Below, piece by piece: positions 1 through 8,260 of a stretch of 64,000 nt of DNA (position 1 is the first letter of the stretch; each line of letters opens with the position of its first letter). Location: NCBI GenBank assembly GCA_029891345.1, contig CM056993.1, forward strand, positions 105,887,300 to 105,951,299, written 5' to 3'. Under the pieces are notes generated by a model, which did not search any database, was not told the origin of the DNA, and saw nothing but the letters and a program-made list of their open reading frames with translations. The DNA is from Dryococelus australis (lineage: Eukaryota > Arthropoda > Insecta > Phasmatodea > Phasmatidae). The position numbers and the translations under genes were made by a program.

Positions 1-82
1 GTGTTAAGTAGCTCATTGATCATAAATACACCCCAAAAATTTTTAATGTTTAATTTTTTTAACCATTTTATCAATATCAAGG

Positions 83-379
83 TTACTGATTGGAGCTACT
101 TTTTTTAACATTCTCACCCCACTTAACATTATTCAATCCCTTGCTGTATTCCTCCATAGCTAAATTATGTCTGCGTTGTTCTTCCAATTCTTGGTTTTTC
201 TTCTTAGCATTAATGACTGATGTAGAGATAGATGATGCATCACCAGCTAACACTCCTAGAGCTCCTGATGCTGCGAAAATTAAGGGTAAAAATCCACTCT
301 TGTGAACTGTAAGACCATTTGCAGTTTTCATTTCTTTGGACATTTTCTTAAGTTGTGGAACTGAAATTGTGATAGTCAT
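83..379 (-). CDS. Small minor-capsid-like protein of Polinton/adintovirus
   Basis: The 98-residue protein has a short basic N-terminus, a hydrophobic, Gly/Ala-rich segment at about residues 29-57 (FLPLIFAASGALGVLAG) and a charged helical segment (LEEQRRHNLAMEEYSKG). Small proteins of this pattern, hydrophobic Ala/Gly core followed by a charged RHN-x-AME-like stretch, accompany arthropod Polintons and are thought to be minor virion or membrane-active proteins similar to adenovirus pVI/pX. It is the last gene of a minus-strand run after the PLA2 gene, 142 bases downstream of it. The frame is open, with an ordinary ATG at 379. The assignment rests on pattern and context, so the exact role is inference. 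Confidence 0.6.
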   Translation of the reverse strand: MTITISVPQLKKMSKEMKTANGLTVHKSGFLPLIFAASGALGVLAGDASSISTSVINAKKKNQELEEQRRHNLAMEEYSKGLNNVKWGENVKKSSSNQ

Positions 380-521
380 CTGTTTGTCCTCCTTTAATTT
401 CTTGTTTTTATGTTCCAGTGGTCTTTTGTTAGGAAAGAATCAATATTCAAACCCTTCAAGTCATCGTTAGGAACTTGAAATACAATGTTTTTTACTTGAA
501 TTTATTATAAGAAATATTTTA
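380..521. other. Intergenic stretch between minor-capsid-like and PLA2 genes
   Basis: AT-rich spacer with no ORF that I can support. It lies between two minus-strand genes of the same element and would contain the 3' untranslated part of the PLA2 gene. Confidence 0.5.
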
Positions 522-1073
522 TCATTTCATTTTAATTCCCCAGCCAAGCTTACATTTAATATGCATCGCAGATCCAGTAACACCAGCCCACAATCTCTCA
601 TTGTGATCAGCATCTGAACTTAACAATCTTTTGAACGCTTTCTTTTCTAGTTCTTTGTCAGCTTCATGTCTTTCAGCTAGATCTTTATGATGATGATAAG
701 CTATATCATGTTCCATTACAGCCGCATCTTGGGGATTAATGGGTTTATCACCATGATCAATTCTCTCTTTTAGTCTAGTACCCGGACCTAAGTACTGATA
801 ACAGGGTACATGCAACTCAAAAGGTAGTGAATTTATTATGTCATTGAGTAACCCTTTTACGTGATGCTCCAATTCCCAACAAGTATATAGTATTGTGTTT
901 AACATTCGTATCAGATATGTTTTACCTTTCGGATTATTCACTACAAAGTCACTAATCTTGCTGTTGAGCATATTCATTATTCCAACTTTTTCATTGTAAT
1001 AGTTATCATTTCCAGCATTCTCTTCGCCATAAATAATGAGAAGTCGATCAATAAGCATCCTAACATCATCCAT
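522..1073 (-). CDS. Parvovirus-type phospholipase A2 domain protein of Polinton/adintovirus
   Basis: The 183-residue open frame carries the two signatures of the parvovirus VP1 phospholipase A2: a calcium-binding loop YLGPG at residues 94-98 and a catalytic His-Asp pair in EHDIAYH at residues 121-127, preceded by NPQDAAVM. In parvoviruses this enzyme breaches the endosomal membrane during entry; a membrane-penetration role here is inference by analogy. The N-terminal 85 residues are helical and unassigned. The domain does not fill a capsid protein as in parvoviruses: it is a free-standing gene. Its start overlaps the end of the DUF8207-like gene by 8 bases (1066-1073), so the two were probably expressed from one transcript. 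Both motifs look intact although neighbouring genes are broken. Confidence 0.87.
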   Translation of the reverse strand: MDDVRMLIDRLLIIYGEENAGNDNYYNEKVGIMNMLNSKISDFVVNNPKGKTYLIRMLNTILYTCWELEHHVKGLLNDIINSLPFELHVPCYQYLGPGTRLKERIDHGDKPINPQDAAVMEHDIAYHHHKDLAERHEADKELEKKAFKRLLSSDADHNERLWAGVTGSAMHIKCKLGWGIKMK

Positions 1074-1875
1074 CCATTATGTATTCTTTGGGATAGTTTG
1101 TATATTTCTTTATAGCTTTCCCCTTTTTAGGTGAGGGACGTGTCTTTTTGATCGAATCGTAAATAGGCTTAACAATAATTTTCCATTTATTCTCTTTACT
1201 CGATTTTGGCATTCCCAAGTTTGGATCATTGTTTTGAAAAACTGTGTATGTATCTGCTAGGATACAACTATAGTGTTCATAGTCGGTTGCAGTGTATTCA
1301 CTTTCTGTTACTTTCTTACTAGTTAGTAATTTCATCAAACCATCAGTTCTAGTGTATATTCGGCCTTTTACAGTAAATTTGTCATTGTTGAATGTTACTT
1401 CGCTATCACCAATATACAATCTACCTTTATCAGCCTTTAGTCCAAAAACATCGTTTTTGAAGTCAATTAATGTTGTTTTGTAGTTAGTTAACTGTGAGAT
1501 ATCAGTTTTCAAAAGCCCCAATGCTTCGTTATAGCGTACATCGTCATAGTATTCATCGTTATTGTCAATGCATTCTTTTTTGTCTGTTTTACCAAACAGT
1601 TTTCTCACAAAAGATGTTTCTGTTGGTGTCTCTGGGTAGTCTAAATTCTTAACAGCAACTGGAACAAGTTCTTTTATTAAGTTCTTATTCTCATTTGTTA
1701 CGAGTCCAATTTTATGTCCCAAATCTTCTATCGCATCTATCAATGGTTGAGCATGTTTTTTATTTTTATCATATTCATCTTGGGGAAATTTTCTAAAAGT
1801 TTTAAACTTTTCAATTAGCTGTCTTCTTCTCTCTATATTATTCTCTATATTGTTTACAATTTTTGGTTGTCTCAT
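1066..1875 (-). CDS. DUF8207-like protein of arthropod Polinton
   Basis: The 269-residue open frame has a charged, coiled N-terminal half (residues 1-60, repeated Glu/Arg/Lys) and a C-terminal region, about residues 145-245, with the order of motifs I associate with DUF8207: a short strand pair GRLYIGDSEVTF, then KGRIYTRTDGLMKLLTSK, then TATDYEHYSCILADTYTVF and a basic tail. Function is unknown; it is found beside capsid-related genes in insect Polintons. The ATG at 1873-1875 is directly preceded by TATATAATAA (minus strand), the same arrangement as two other genes of this element. It overlaps the PLA2 gene by 8 bases. The frame is intact. Confidence 0.7.
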   Translation of the reverse strand: MRQPKIVNNIENNIERRRQLIEKFKTFRKFPQDEYDKNKKHAQPLIDAIEDLGHKIGLVTNENKNLIKELVPVAVKNLDYPETPTETSFVRKLFGKTDKKECIDNNDEYYDDVRYNEALGLLKTDISQLTNYKTTLIDFKNDVFGLKADKGRLYIGDSEVTFNNDKFTVKGRIYTRTDGLMKLLTSKKVTESEYTATDYEHYSCILADTYTVFQNNDPNLGMPKSSKENKWKIIVKPIYDSIKKTRPSPKKGKAIKKYTNYPKEYIMDG

Positions 1876-1885
1876 TTATTATATA
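1876..1885 (-). promoter_or_regulatory. TATATAATAA motif fused to start codon, DUF8207-like gene
   Basis: On the minus strand the ten bases directly before the ATG read TATATAATAA. The same ten bases precede the zinc-finger ORF (7966-7975) and the capsid start (3049-3058). A motif joined directly to the start codon resembles late-gene promoters of cytoplasmic DNA viruses; function is inferred. Confidence 0.5.
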
Positions 1886-2084
1886 AATAAATAGAATGAA
1901 CAATGATAACTTAAATGTATACTGTCTCAAATGTATGAAAAATACACTAAGTGATAAAATTTCATATGAACTTCAACCATGTCTAGTCTAAGACCGCCAA
2001 ACACTCTCCACGTCAATTCTAAGACTAGCAAATAATATCAAAGTAAGAATTAAATGTGTTTGTAGATGTTGTGTTACCAATAAT
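1886..2084. other. Divergent intergenic region between DUF8207-like gene and integrase
   Basis: About 200 bases separate two divergently transcribed genes. Apart from the AT-rich start-site motif at its left edge I see no conserved element; the integrase start codon is not certain. Confidence 0.4.
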
Positions 2085-3035
2085 TTGATATTCTCTGGTG
2101 GGGGTATAAAAAACGATATTGTAAATGAAATTCATAAACCAATGCGAAAAAACTTTCCCAGAAAAACTGTTCTATGTTTCGGCTTCGATGATCTTTGGCA
2201 AGTTGATTTAGTTGAGATGAATTCTGGATCTTTAAAAGGTATACACAGAATTAACAAAGGGTTTAAATATATGTTAACCATGATAGATTTTTTTTCCAAA
2301 TATGCATGGGCAATACCAATCAAAGATAAAATTGGTGAAAATGTTATGTTAGCATTTAAAACTATTTTGAATGATCGCAAACCCATGCATTTACAAACAG
2401 ACAAAGGGAAAGACTTTTACAATAAATCATTTAATACATTAATGGCCATAAACAACATAGCACACTATTCAACATAAAGTGAAAAGAAAGCTAGTGTTGT
2501 AGAAAGATTTAATAGAACATTGAAGAAGAAAATGTGGAAGATATTTACTGTGCAGGGAAGCTATAAATGTGTGGCTATATTACCTAAATTTATAAGTGAA
2601 TACAATAACACTATTCACAGTACAATCGGAATGAAACCCACCAATGTAAGTGCAAAGAATGAACGTTCTATTCTAATCAACATATATGGAGGAGAAAGAA
2701 AAATGGTTAAACCAAAGTTTGCAATAGAAGATAAAGTTTGTATAAGTAAAAATAAAAATGTGTTTGAAAAAGGATATACACAAAATTGGTCCACTGAAGT
2801 ATTTGAGGTGTGTGAAGTATTGCACACAAACCCCACGACATATAGAATCAAATATTTAAAAATCGAACTTATTAAAGGTATTTTTTATGAGCCAGAGCTG
2901 CTTAAGACCAAATATGATAAAGACTACTTAGTGGAAAAAGTTTTGCGAAGAAAAGGAAATAGACTGCTAATTAAATGGTTAGGTTTTGATAGTAGTCATA
3001 ATTCTTGGGTTGATAAGAAAAGTGTAGTTGATTAA
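2085..3035 (+). pseudogene. Retrovirus-like integrase with C-terminal chromodomain (Polinton), one in-frame stop
   Basis: Integrase catalyses insertion of the element into host DNA. The catalytic core is visible: the first Asp in WQVDLVEM, the second Asp in QTDKGKDF (codon at 2400-2402) and the Glu in VVERFNRT (codon at 2502-2504). After the core, EYNNTIHSTIGMKPTNVS fits the end of the rve fold, and the last ~45 residues (YLVEKVLRRKGNRLLIKWLGF then NSWVDKK) are a chromodomain, which in such elements guides insertion toward chromatin marks. A TAA at 2475-2477 interrupts an otherwise continuous frame between the second Asp and the Glu, so the gene reads as two open parts (2085-2477 and, without a proper start, 2478-3035). 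The N-terminal zinc-binding region is not seen, so the 5' end may be truncated. Confidence 0.92.
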
Positions 3036-3048
3036 GAAATTTGTTTTC

Positions 3049-3058
3049 TATATAATAA
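3049..3058 (+). promoter_or_regulatory. TATATAATAA motif at major capsid start
   Basis: Same ten bases as before two other genes of the element, here followed by GTG at 3059 instead of ATG. The position suggests the ancestral start was ATG and has mutated by one base. Confidence 0.5.
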
Positions 3059-4297
3059 GTGGATCAACAAAAAATTTTAAGTAATGAGCGTCAGTCTTAT
3101 CCGCCAAACGACCAAAGAAAAAATAATTTTAATGAATACAACAAGTACATTGAGTTTGATATTCCTATTGACGATGCATTTTCACATCCGAATGAAGCTT
3201 ATGTATACCAACAGCATGAGCTAATTAAAAGAGATACAATTTACCCGTATGAACAAATTTCAACTATTGATCTTTGTGAGAATTTCTTCCCATTCCAGTT
3301 CTCAAGAATAGAGATCTCTAAACAAGGTTGTATAATCGAAAGTACTGAAAAACCCTGGCATCACTTCAACAATGATGCGTACATTTCTAGGTTCGGAATC
3401 AGAATCAGCATACTTCCAAATGTCGGGGATAGAACTAGGTAAATATGTTAGGAAAGATAAGCGTAGTGAAATTACCTATCCATTAAGATATTTGTTTGGG
3501 TTTATGAGGGATTGTAATGAAATATTCTGGAAAGGTGGGTACAAGATCACAGTCATTCGAAATTCTAGTGACGATGTTTCGCTTTACAGAAGGCCTCCAA
3601 GAAAGCAGATGGATCTGATGATGTAGATAATATACCAGATGCTGGTAAAATTGTTATTGAAAAATTGGAACTTCTGTGGCCAATTGTTGAATACGATCCT
3701 ATTTATACAGACGAAATTAAAGCAAAATTATACAAACACCCCAAAATTCCGATTGGTTTTAATTATTGGCAATGTCTAGAAAAACCAGTACCTACTCATT
3801 TCAGTTTGATATAAAAGAGCAGTTCAATTCAGTCCAATTCGATATGCCAGACTTTGTCATTGTTGGTTTTCAGCAAAACAGAAAAGAAGATCCTGGGCAA
3901 TTCACACACGGTTCAATGTTGACTCTTGTTTTTTTCTTATAATATTTCTATTAAGCATAGATGGAATGAAGTTCTGCAATTTAAACATTGATGATAAAAT
4001 TTTTAATAAGATGTATATTGCTTACAATGATTTTAGACATTTAAATACTAAACTAGATACCCATTATCGTAATAATGAACTGTGCTTCAACTCTGGGTCA
4101 TTTATTGGGAGAAGACCATTGTATGTTATTGATTGTTCTTACAAAAAAACGCAAATGTAAAAGATCGAACTAATCTGAAACTTACAGTTGATTTTAATAA
4201 GCCAATATTGGCTATGACTATTTGTAATGTGGTACTAGTAAGCCAAAGAAACCTAATTTATGAAGTTAAAAGTGAAAGAATAACCGAAGTCCAATAG
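3059..4297 (+). pseudogene. Major capsid protein (double jelly-roll hexon type) of Polinton, frame-shifted
   Basis: The product would form the hexon-like capsomers of the virion. The N-terminus (NERQSYPPNDQRKNNFNEY, then EFDIPIDDAFSHPNEAYVY) is the start of a jelly-roll protein; later segments lie in shifted frames: SAYFQMSGIELGKYVRKDKR and YPLRYLFGFMRD (3372-3626), then NIPDAGKIVIEKLELLWPIV (from about 3630), a conserved PDFVIVGFQQNR stretch (about 3846-3881), MKFCNLNIDDKIFNKMYIAY (3966-4160) and LKLTVDFNKPILAMTICNVV near 4180. At least three frame changes separate these. It begins 23 bases after the integrase stop, on the same strand, and converges on the polymerase gene. The assignment to the capsid family is by motif order and context. 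Confidence 0.75.
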
Positions 4298-4335
4298 TGC
4301 ACAAACATGTATGGTTATTAGTTTTTAATGGATGG

Positions 4336-7300
4336 TTATCCATTAAAAACATTTACTGTTATATAATTTTCCTTAGTATCACTCTTTTTTAATTTTGTAG
4401 TGCCCCATGGTAGTGTATTAATGCCATCTTTAAGAATAAATCTTTTATCATCTTCGAAACCTAATGCTTTTTTTCTCAACTCAATCATATAGAGTTCATG
4501 TTTCTTACTTTTAATAAGATTCATACTTTTGTACAACACTTTTTTTTTTACCAAACAAACACTTTTTGTAGTCACTAAAACTAATCTCATTTCTGACTAC
4601 AGTGTTTTTCACAGCCTTTACACCACCTTCCAAATTTATTGCATACATTTTCGATTTCAATAAAATAAATTCTTCCATTATTTTTCCATTATATTCATCT
4701 TTCATTTTGCCAATAATCTTTTTGTTAACTAACAGTATACCATTTGGGTTATCTATTTAGAGTCAGAAGTATCAAAATGATCGACCATTTCTTTCATGTC
4801 ACTGTAGAAATATGATGTTTTTATATAATAGATGTATGAATCAGTATTTTGGTAGCACAGTTCGAATTTTTCCCATACTTTGATTTCATTATATTATAGT
4901 GAAAATCGTACATTAAGACTTTCAATAGATCAAGTATGCTCATTCCAACATAAATGGGATTGTTAAAGCACAGTTTTGTTTTAATCATATGAACTGCAAC
5001 CAAAGAGTTAGTAAATATAGTCCTATCTTTAAAGTTTGGTTTAACCACTAGTTTATCCATTTGCTTAGAAGTTGTACACAACCGTATTTCCACTCTGTTT
5101 CTATTATTTTCCATTCTTTTTCCAAAAAGAGAATTGTTCATTAATTTGTAGAAATCTTTTTCAAAGTCATTTGTAGACTTTGTTCGCATATTTGTGTTTA
5201 GATCAATATAGGACTTGAGCCAATCTGATGGATCAAACTCCAGAACTCTATGAATCTTTTTCAACTTCATTCCGAGAGATAGATATTGCTTAAGATTTAC
5301 ATATTGTAATACATATTTTTCTTTATCATACAGAGTAGTTAAGAGTTTGGGATTTTTTAACCTTCTGGTATTTTATTCTCTGATGCCAATGGGAGATCTT
5401 TGTGGAGATCGTGTAGTTCATGTGGGTATTCCAAATCAACTTCCAATATATAACCTTTTCTAGAATCATTTCGTATTTTTGTTACATCTATATTTGTATT
5501 TCTCCACTTAAACCCACCATAGGGTAAATACTGGCTCATAGCCCATACATATAAGTTATTGGCATCCAGATATGTAAGATAGAATATTTTCTTTGTATCA
5601 TATATTTATTATCTGCTTTAGCATATTGCTTACAACACAGTGAAATTCCACCACGAACACCTTTTTCTATCATCAAAATCATGTCGTAATCTGTTAATTC
5701 TAGTTCTATTTTAGTGTGTTTGAGCATAGTATCCCACACTAACCCTGGGGCTGTGAAATACCATGCTAGATCTAGATTATATGTTTTGAGACATACATCT
5801 CTAAAATTTTCCATCATATCAGACAATATCAATACATCAGATTTGGTATAGAGTTCTGTGTACTCTCTTTGAGATTTTATGTTGAATTTTTCCCACACCT
5901 TTCTCCCGAATTCGTAATCTTCATCTGTAATGTCACATTTATTGAGTTTGTTGTAAAATGCATCTTTGGATGGAAGTGATGTCTCACAAAATTTTTCAGC
6001 ACTATCCATGTAGTCATATGGATAAACACTTTTCATGTAACAAAGTCAAGAAGTTCATTGGAAAAATGCTTACACGTTTCTCGGAATTGGCTTCTGGGAA
6101 GGTTGCTAGAGAGTTTATCGATACTACTAGCCATAAATTTAAATTAGTCAATAAATCTAAGATTTACACTTTCACATACATGTTTCGTAATAGAAATATA
6201 TTTTTCTTCATTGTTGGGAATTAGATCAATTTTATTATCATCAATGCCAAGGTCTCTTATGAATAAATGTGTGTCATAACTAGATAGATTGTGTATAAAC
6301 ACTGGGACAAAACATGGATTTCTATACGATAAGTTACAATCTCTATGTGCAGCTCCCCTAAATTTCCCCGTAAGATGATCATGATCTCTCACAGGATCAC
6401 CATTCAAAGACTTTTCACATATATGACAATGGGTAACTGTGTCATAAACAATTTGTTATTTCTGAGTTAGTGGAAGCATTGGTTTTTCATTTGTGTATAT
6501 ATCACCAATAGACTTTGCTTCTTCCATTAGCATTTTAACGAATACATAAGATGCATCAGATCCTTCATAAGTTACTGGTGGTTTATAGTATCAATGTTCG
6601 TATTTTACATATTAACAGAAGCTAATAAGTTCGAGTTTTTGGTATGGTTTCGTGTAACATTCGTCGGGGTTTGGTTGGCAAGTTTCGATTTTAGTCAACA
6701 AACATTCAAAATCAGCATATATCACAAACGGAACACTCAAAGAATGATTTTTGTTCTTAAATCTTAATATGTAATTTTTTCCTTTAGATGGTAGTTCAAC
6801 TCTAACACCATCGTGATCTCGGCAGTCTTGTTCGTGATCTTTTAGCTTACTTACAGAGTAGAAATGTTGCAAACATCTATCGCATATATATATATATATA
6901 GTGACCATTATTTGATGCTTGTGATACGATAAGTCTCGAAAGACTTTTTATCCAGCAGTAGTGGTCGTTCTTTTCGTCTTTGATATAGAGTAGGTTAATG
7001 TGCTTATCCGTCTTATTTTTGTTGTTTTTAATGGTGAGATTATATATTTTTACCACCATCTTTTTCTTTGTATGTGTATACATTAATAGAAATTCCACTT
7101 ATTTTCTCAAAGGTTGGTATGCTATCCAATTTCATTGGAAATTCCAAACCATTAAGTACATCATCAAACTCGTGTTCATAAGCTATGTATTTATTCGCTC
7201 TTTGGGGTTTCTTTGTACTTGATGCAATGCAGATAGAACAGACCACAAAAAACATTTTTGATCATTGTTCTTAACATTAATTACTGCCTGCTTAGCTTTG

Positions 7301-7575
7301 ATTTTGTCTGGGAGATCAACATAAGAAATGCCCTTGAATGGTACATATTTATTTATTCGCACTCCTAGTTTAAATATTCTGTTGAGTACCCACTGAGATC
7401 CCTTTGCTTCGAAAGCCCCCATCTCAGCTATGATTATCGATATGCTGTTGGCATAATATTCTTCCAGATTAGTCGATTTCAGTATAACTTCGTTCTTTGT
7501 TATAAAGGAGCTTTCTAAATATTCAATATTCCCACCAATTCCCCTTTTGTACTGACTGAAGAGTTTCATGTTCAC
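4336..7575 (-). pseudogene. DNA polymerase B (Polinton, protein-primed type), frame-shifted
   Basis: This enzyme replicates the element. From the N-terminus at 7575 the visible parts are: an N-terminal conserved region (NRIFKLGVRINKYVPFKG, then AVINVKNNDQKCFLWSVLSA, 7183-7575); a zinc-finger-like CDRCLQHFYSVSKLKDHE and exonuclease motif I VPFVIYADFECL (6612-6908); an HNH-like zinc-binding stretch VRDHDHLTGKFRGAAHRDCN and VPVFIHNLSSYDTHLFI (6144-6407); exonuclease motif III ELYTKSDVLILSDM (5536-6036); motif A remains around 5539-5580; motif B FYKLMNNSLFGKRMENNRN (4821-5270); motif C at 4837-4848; and the C-terminal MEEFILLKSKMYAI and DDKRFILKDGINTLPWG (4336-4705). The pieces lie in several frames. 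Motif C reads N-T-D-S rather than D-T-D-S, losing one metal-binding Asp. Clearly non-functional. Confidence 0.93.
4837..4848 (-). other. Polymerase motif C with Asp-to-Asn change
   Basis: On the minus strand these twelve bases encode N-T-D-S where B-family polymerases have D-T-D-S. The first Asp of this motif binds the catalytic metals. The codon concerned is at 4846-4848. The reading frame here differs from that of motif B upstream, so a frameshift lies between them. Confidence 0.7.
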
Positions 7576-7707
7576 TTTGAGTGATTTTAAATGTTAATTA
7601 ATTAGTCCTATGACAGTTTCTTTTGCATCGTTTAGGAAATGATTTGTCTCTTTGTATGCATTCATATTCTTTACAGCATAAGTCTTGATCCTACTTTGAA
7701 ATGCTGT

Positions 7708-7965
7708 TTAGATTTCTTCTACACTGAATCTGAGTGTGTACTTATGAATTTTACTTCTCAAGTGACTTCTTATGAGAGATGGTTTGTAAAAGTGATTACA
7801 AGTTTCACACTTGACATACTTCTCTTGAGATTTCTTCTTCTTTCTTTTAACAAAAATATATTTCTTAAATTTATATTCTTTCCAAACATTACCAGTTGCG
7901 TTAGCGTTTTTCATCGCCATGGTTGTCATTATATTAGACATCAGTTGATTTTTATTTGTGCTCAT
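7708..7965 (-). CDS. Small C2H2-like zinc-finger ORF of Polinton
   Basis: The 85-residue open frame has a Ser/Thr/Asn-rich start, a strongly basic middle (about residues 32-52, FKKYIFVKRKKKKSQEK) and one C2H2-like finger, CETCNHFYKPSLIRSHLRSK followed by IH (spacing C-2-C-11-H-5-H, slightly shorter than the classical 12). It probably binds nucleic acid. It lies just upstream of polymerase B on the same strand with a 130-base gap, so it may be a separate early gene or a detached N-terminus of the polymerase, which in this family often begins with such fingers. Its ATG follows the shared TATATAATAA motif, which favours a separate gene. Confidence 0.6.
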   Translation of the reverse strand: MSTNKNQLMSNIMTTMAMKNANATGNVWKEYKFKKYIFVKRKKKKSQEKYVKCETCNHFYKPSLIRSHLRSKIHKYTLRFSVEEI

Positions 7966-7975
7966 TTATTATATA
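7966..7975 (-). promoter_or_regulatory. TATATAATAA motif fused to start codon, zinc-finger ORF
   Basis: Identical to 1876-1885, and the identity extends through the ATG into the first bases of codon 2, 15 bases in all. Probably a gene-start control element of the integrated virus. Confidence 0.5.
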
Positions 7976-8004
7976 CAATATTTTATTTTTTACGTTTTCG
8001 AATT

Positions 8005-8200
8005 TTTTAAGCCACTTTTTTTGCGGTTGTGCTAAACCTCAACTTTTGGGCGTATTTTTGCAGATGCACTCAAACGCAAAGTTTAACGCAACTTTTGAGT
8101 CACTTTTTTTGCGGTTGTGCTCGAATGCAACTTTTTAATCCACTTTTTGCAACTGCTCCCAAGCGCAACTTTTTGAGCCACATTTTTGCGCGTGTGCTCA
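8005..8200. repeat. Degenerate 38-48 bp tandem repeats at Polinton edge
   Basis: Roughly five imperfect copies of a unit containing TTTTTTGCGGTTGTGCT followed by a CAACTTTT-type segment. They sit just upstream of the zinc-finger ORF, where the right terminus of the element is expected. Polinton terminal repeats often carry such subterminal arrays, but no matching left copy is in the window. Confidence 0.6.
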
Positions 8201-8260
8201 AATCGGCATTTCTATACTACTATTTCCACAGCAGGGAATCATATGCACAATGTGTGTTAA

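Larger units (their letters stand above)
1..8260. mobile_element. Decayed Polinton/Maverick (adintovirus-like) element, left end outside window
   Basis: This stretch holds the gene set of an integrating double-stranded DNA virus/transposon: retrovirus-like integrase with chromodomain, protein-primed type DNA polymerase B, double-jelly-roll major capsid protein, a minor-capsid-like protein, a PLA2 protein and a DUF8207-like protein. Genes are tightly spaced; 1066-1073 is shared by two of them. The integrase has an in-frame stop and the capsid and polymerase genes are frame-shifted, so the copy cannot be autonomous. The short minus-strand genes at 83-1875 still have open frames. I do not see the FtsK-type packaging ATPase or the adenain-like protease, which may lie left of the window or be lost. 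The right boundary is guessed from the end of the zinc-finger ORF and a repeat block near 8000-8240; no terminal inverted repeat could be paired. Confidence 0.9.
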
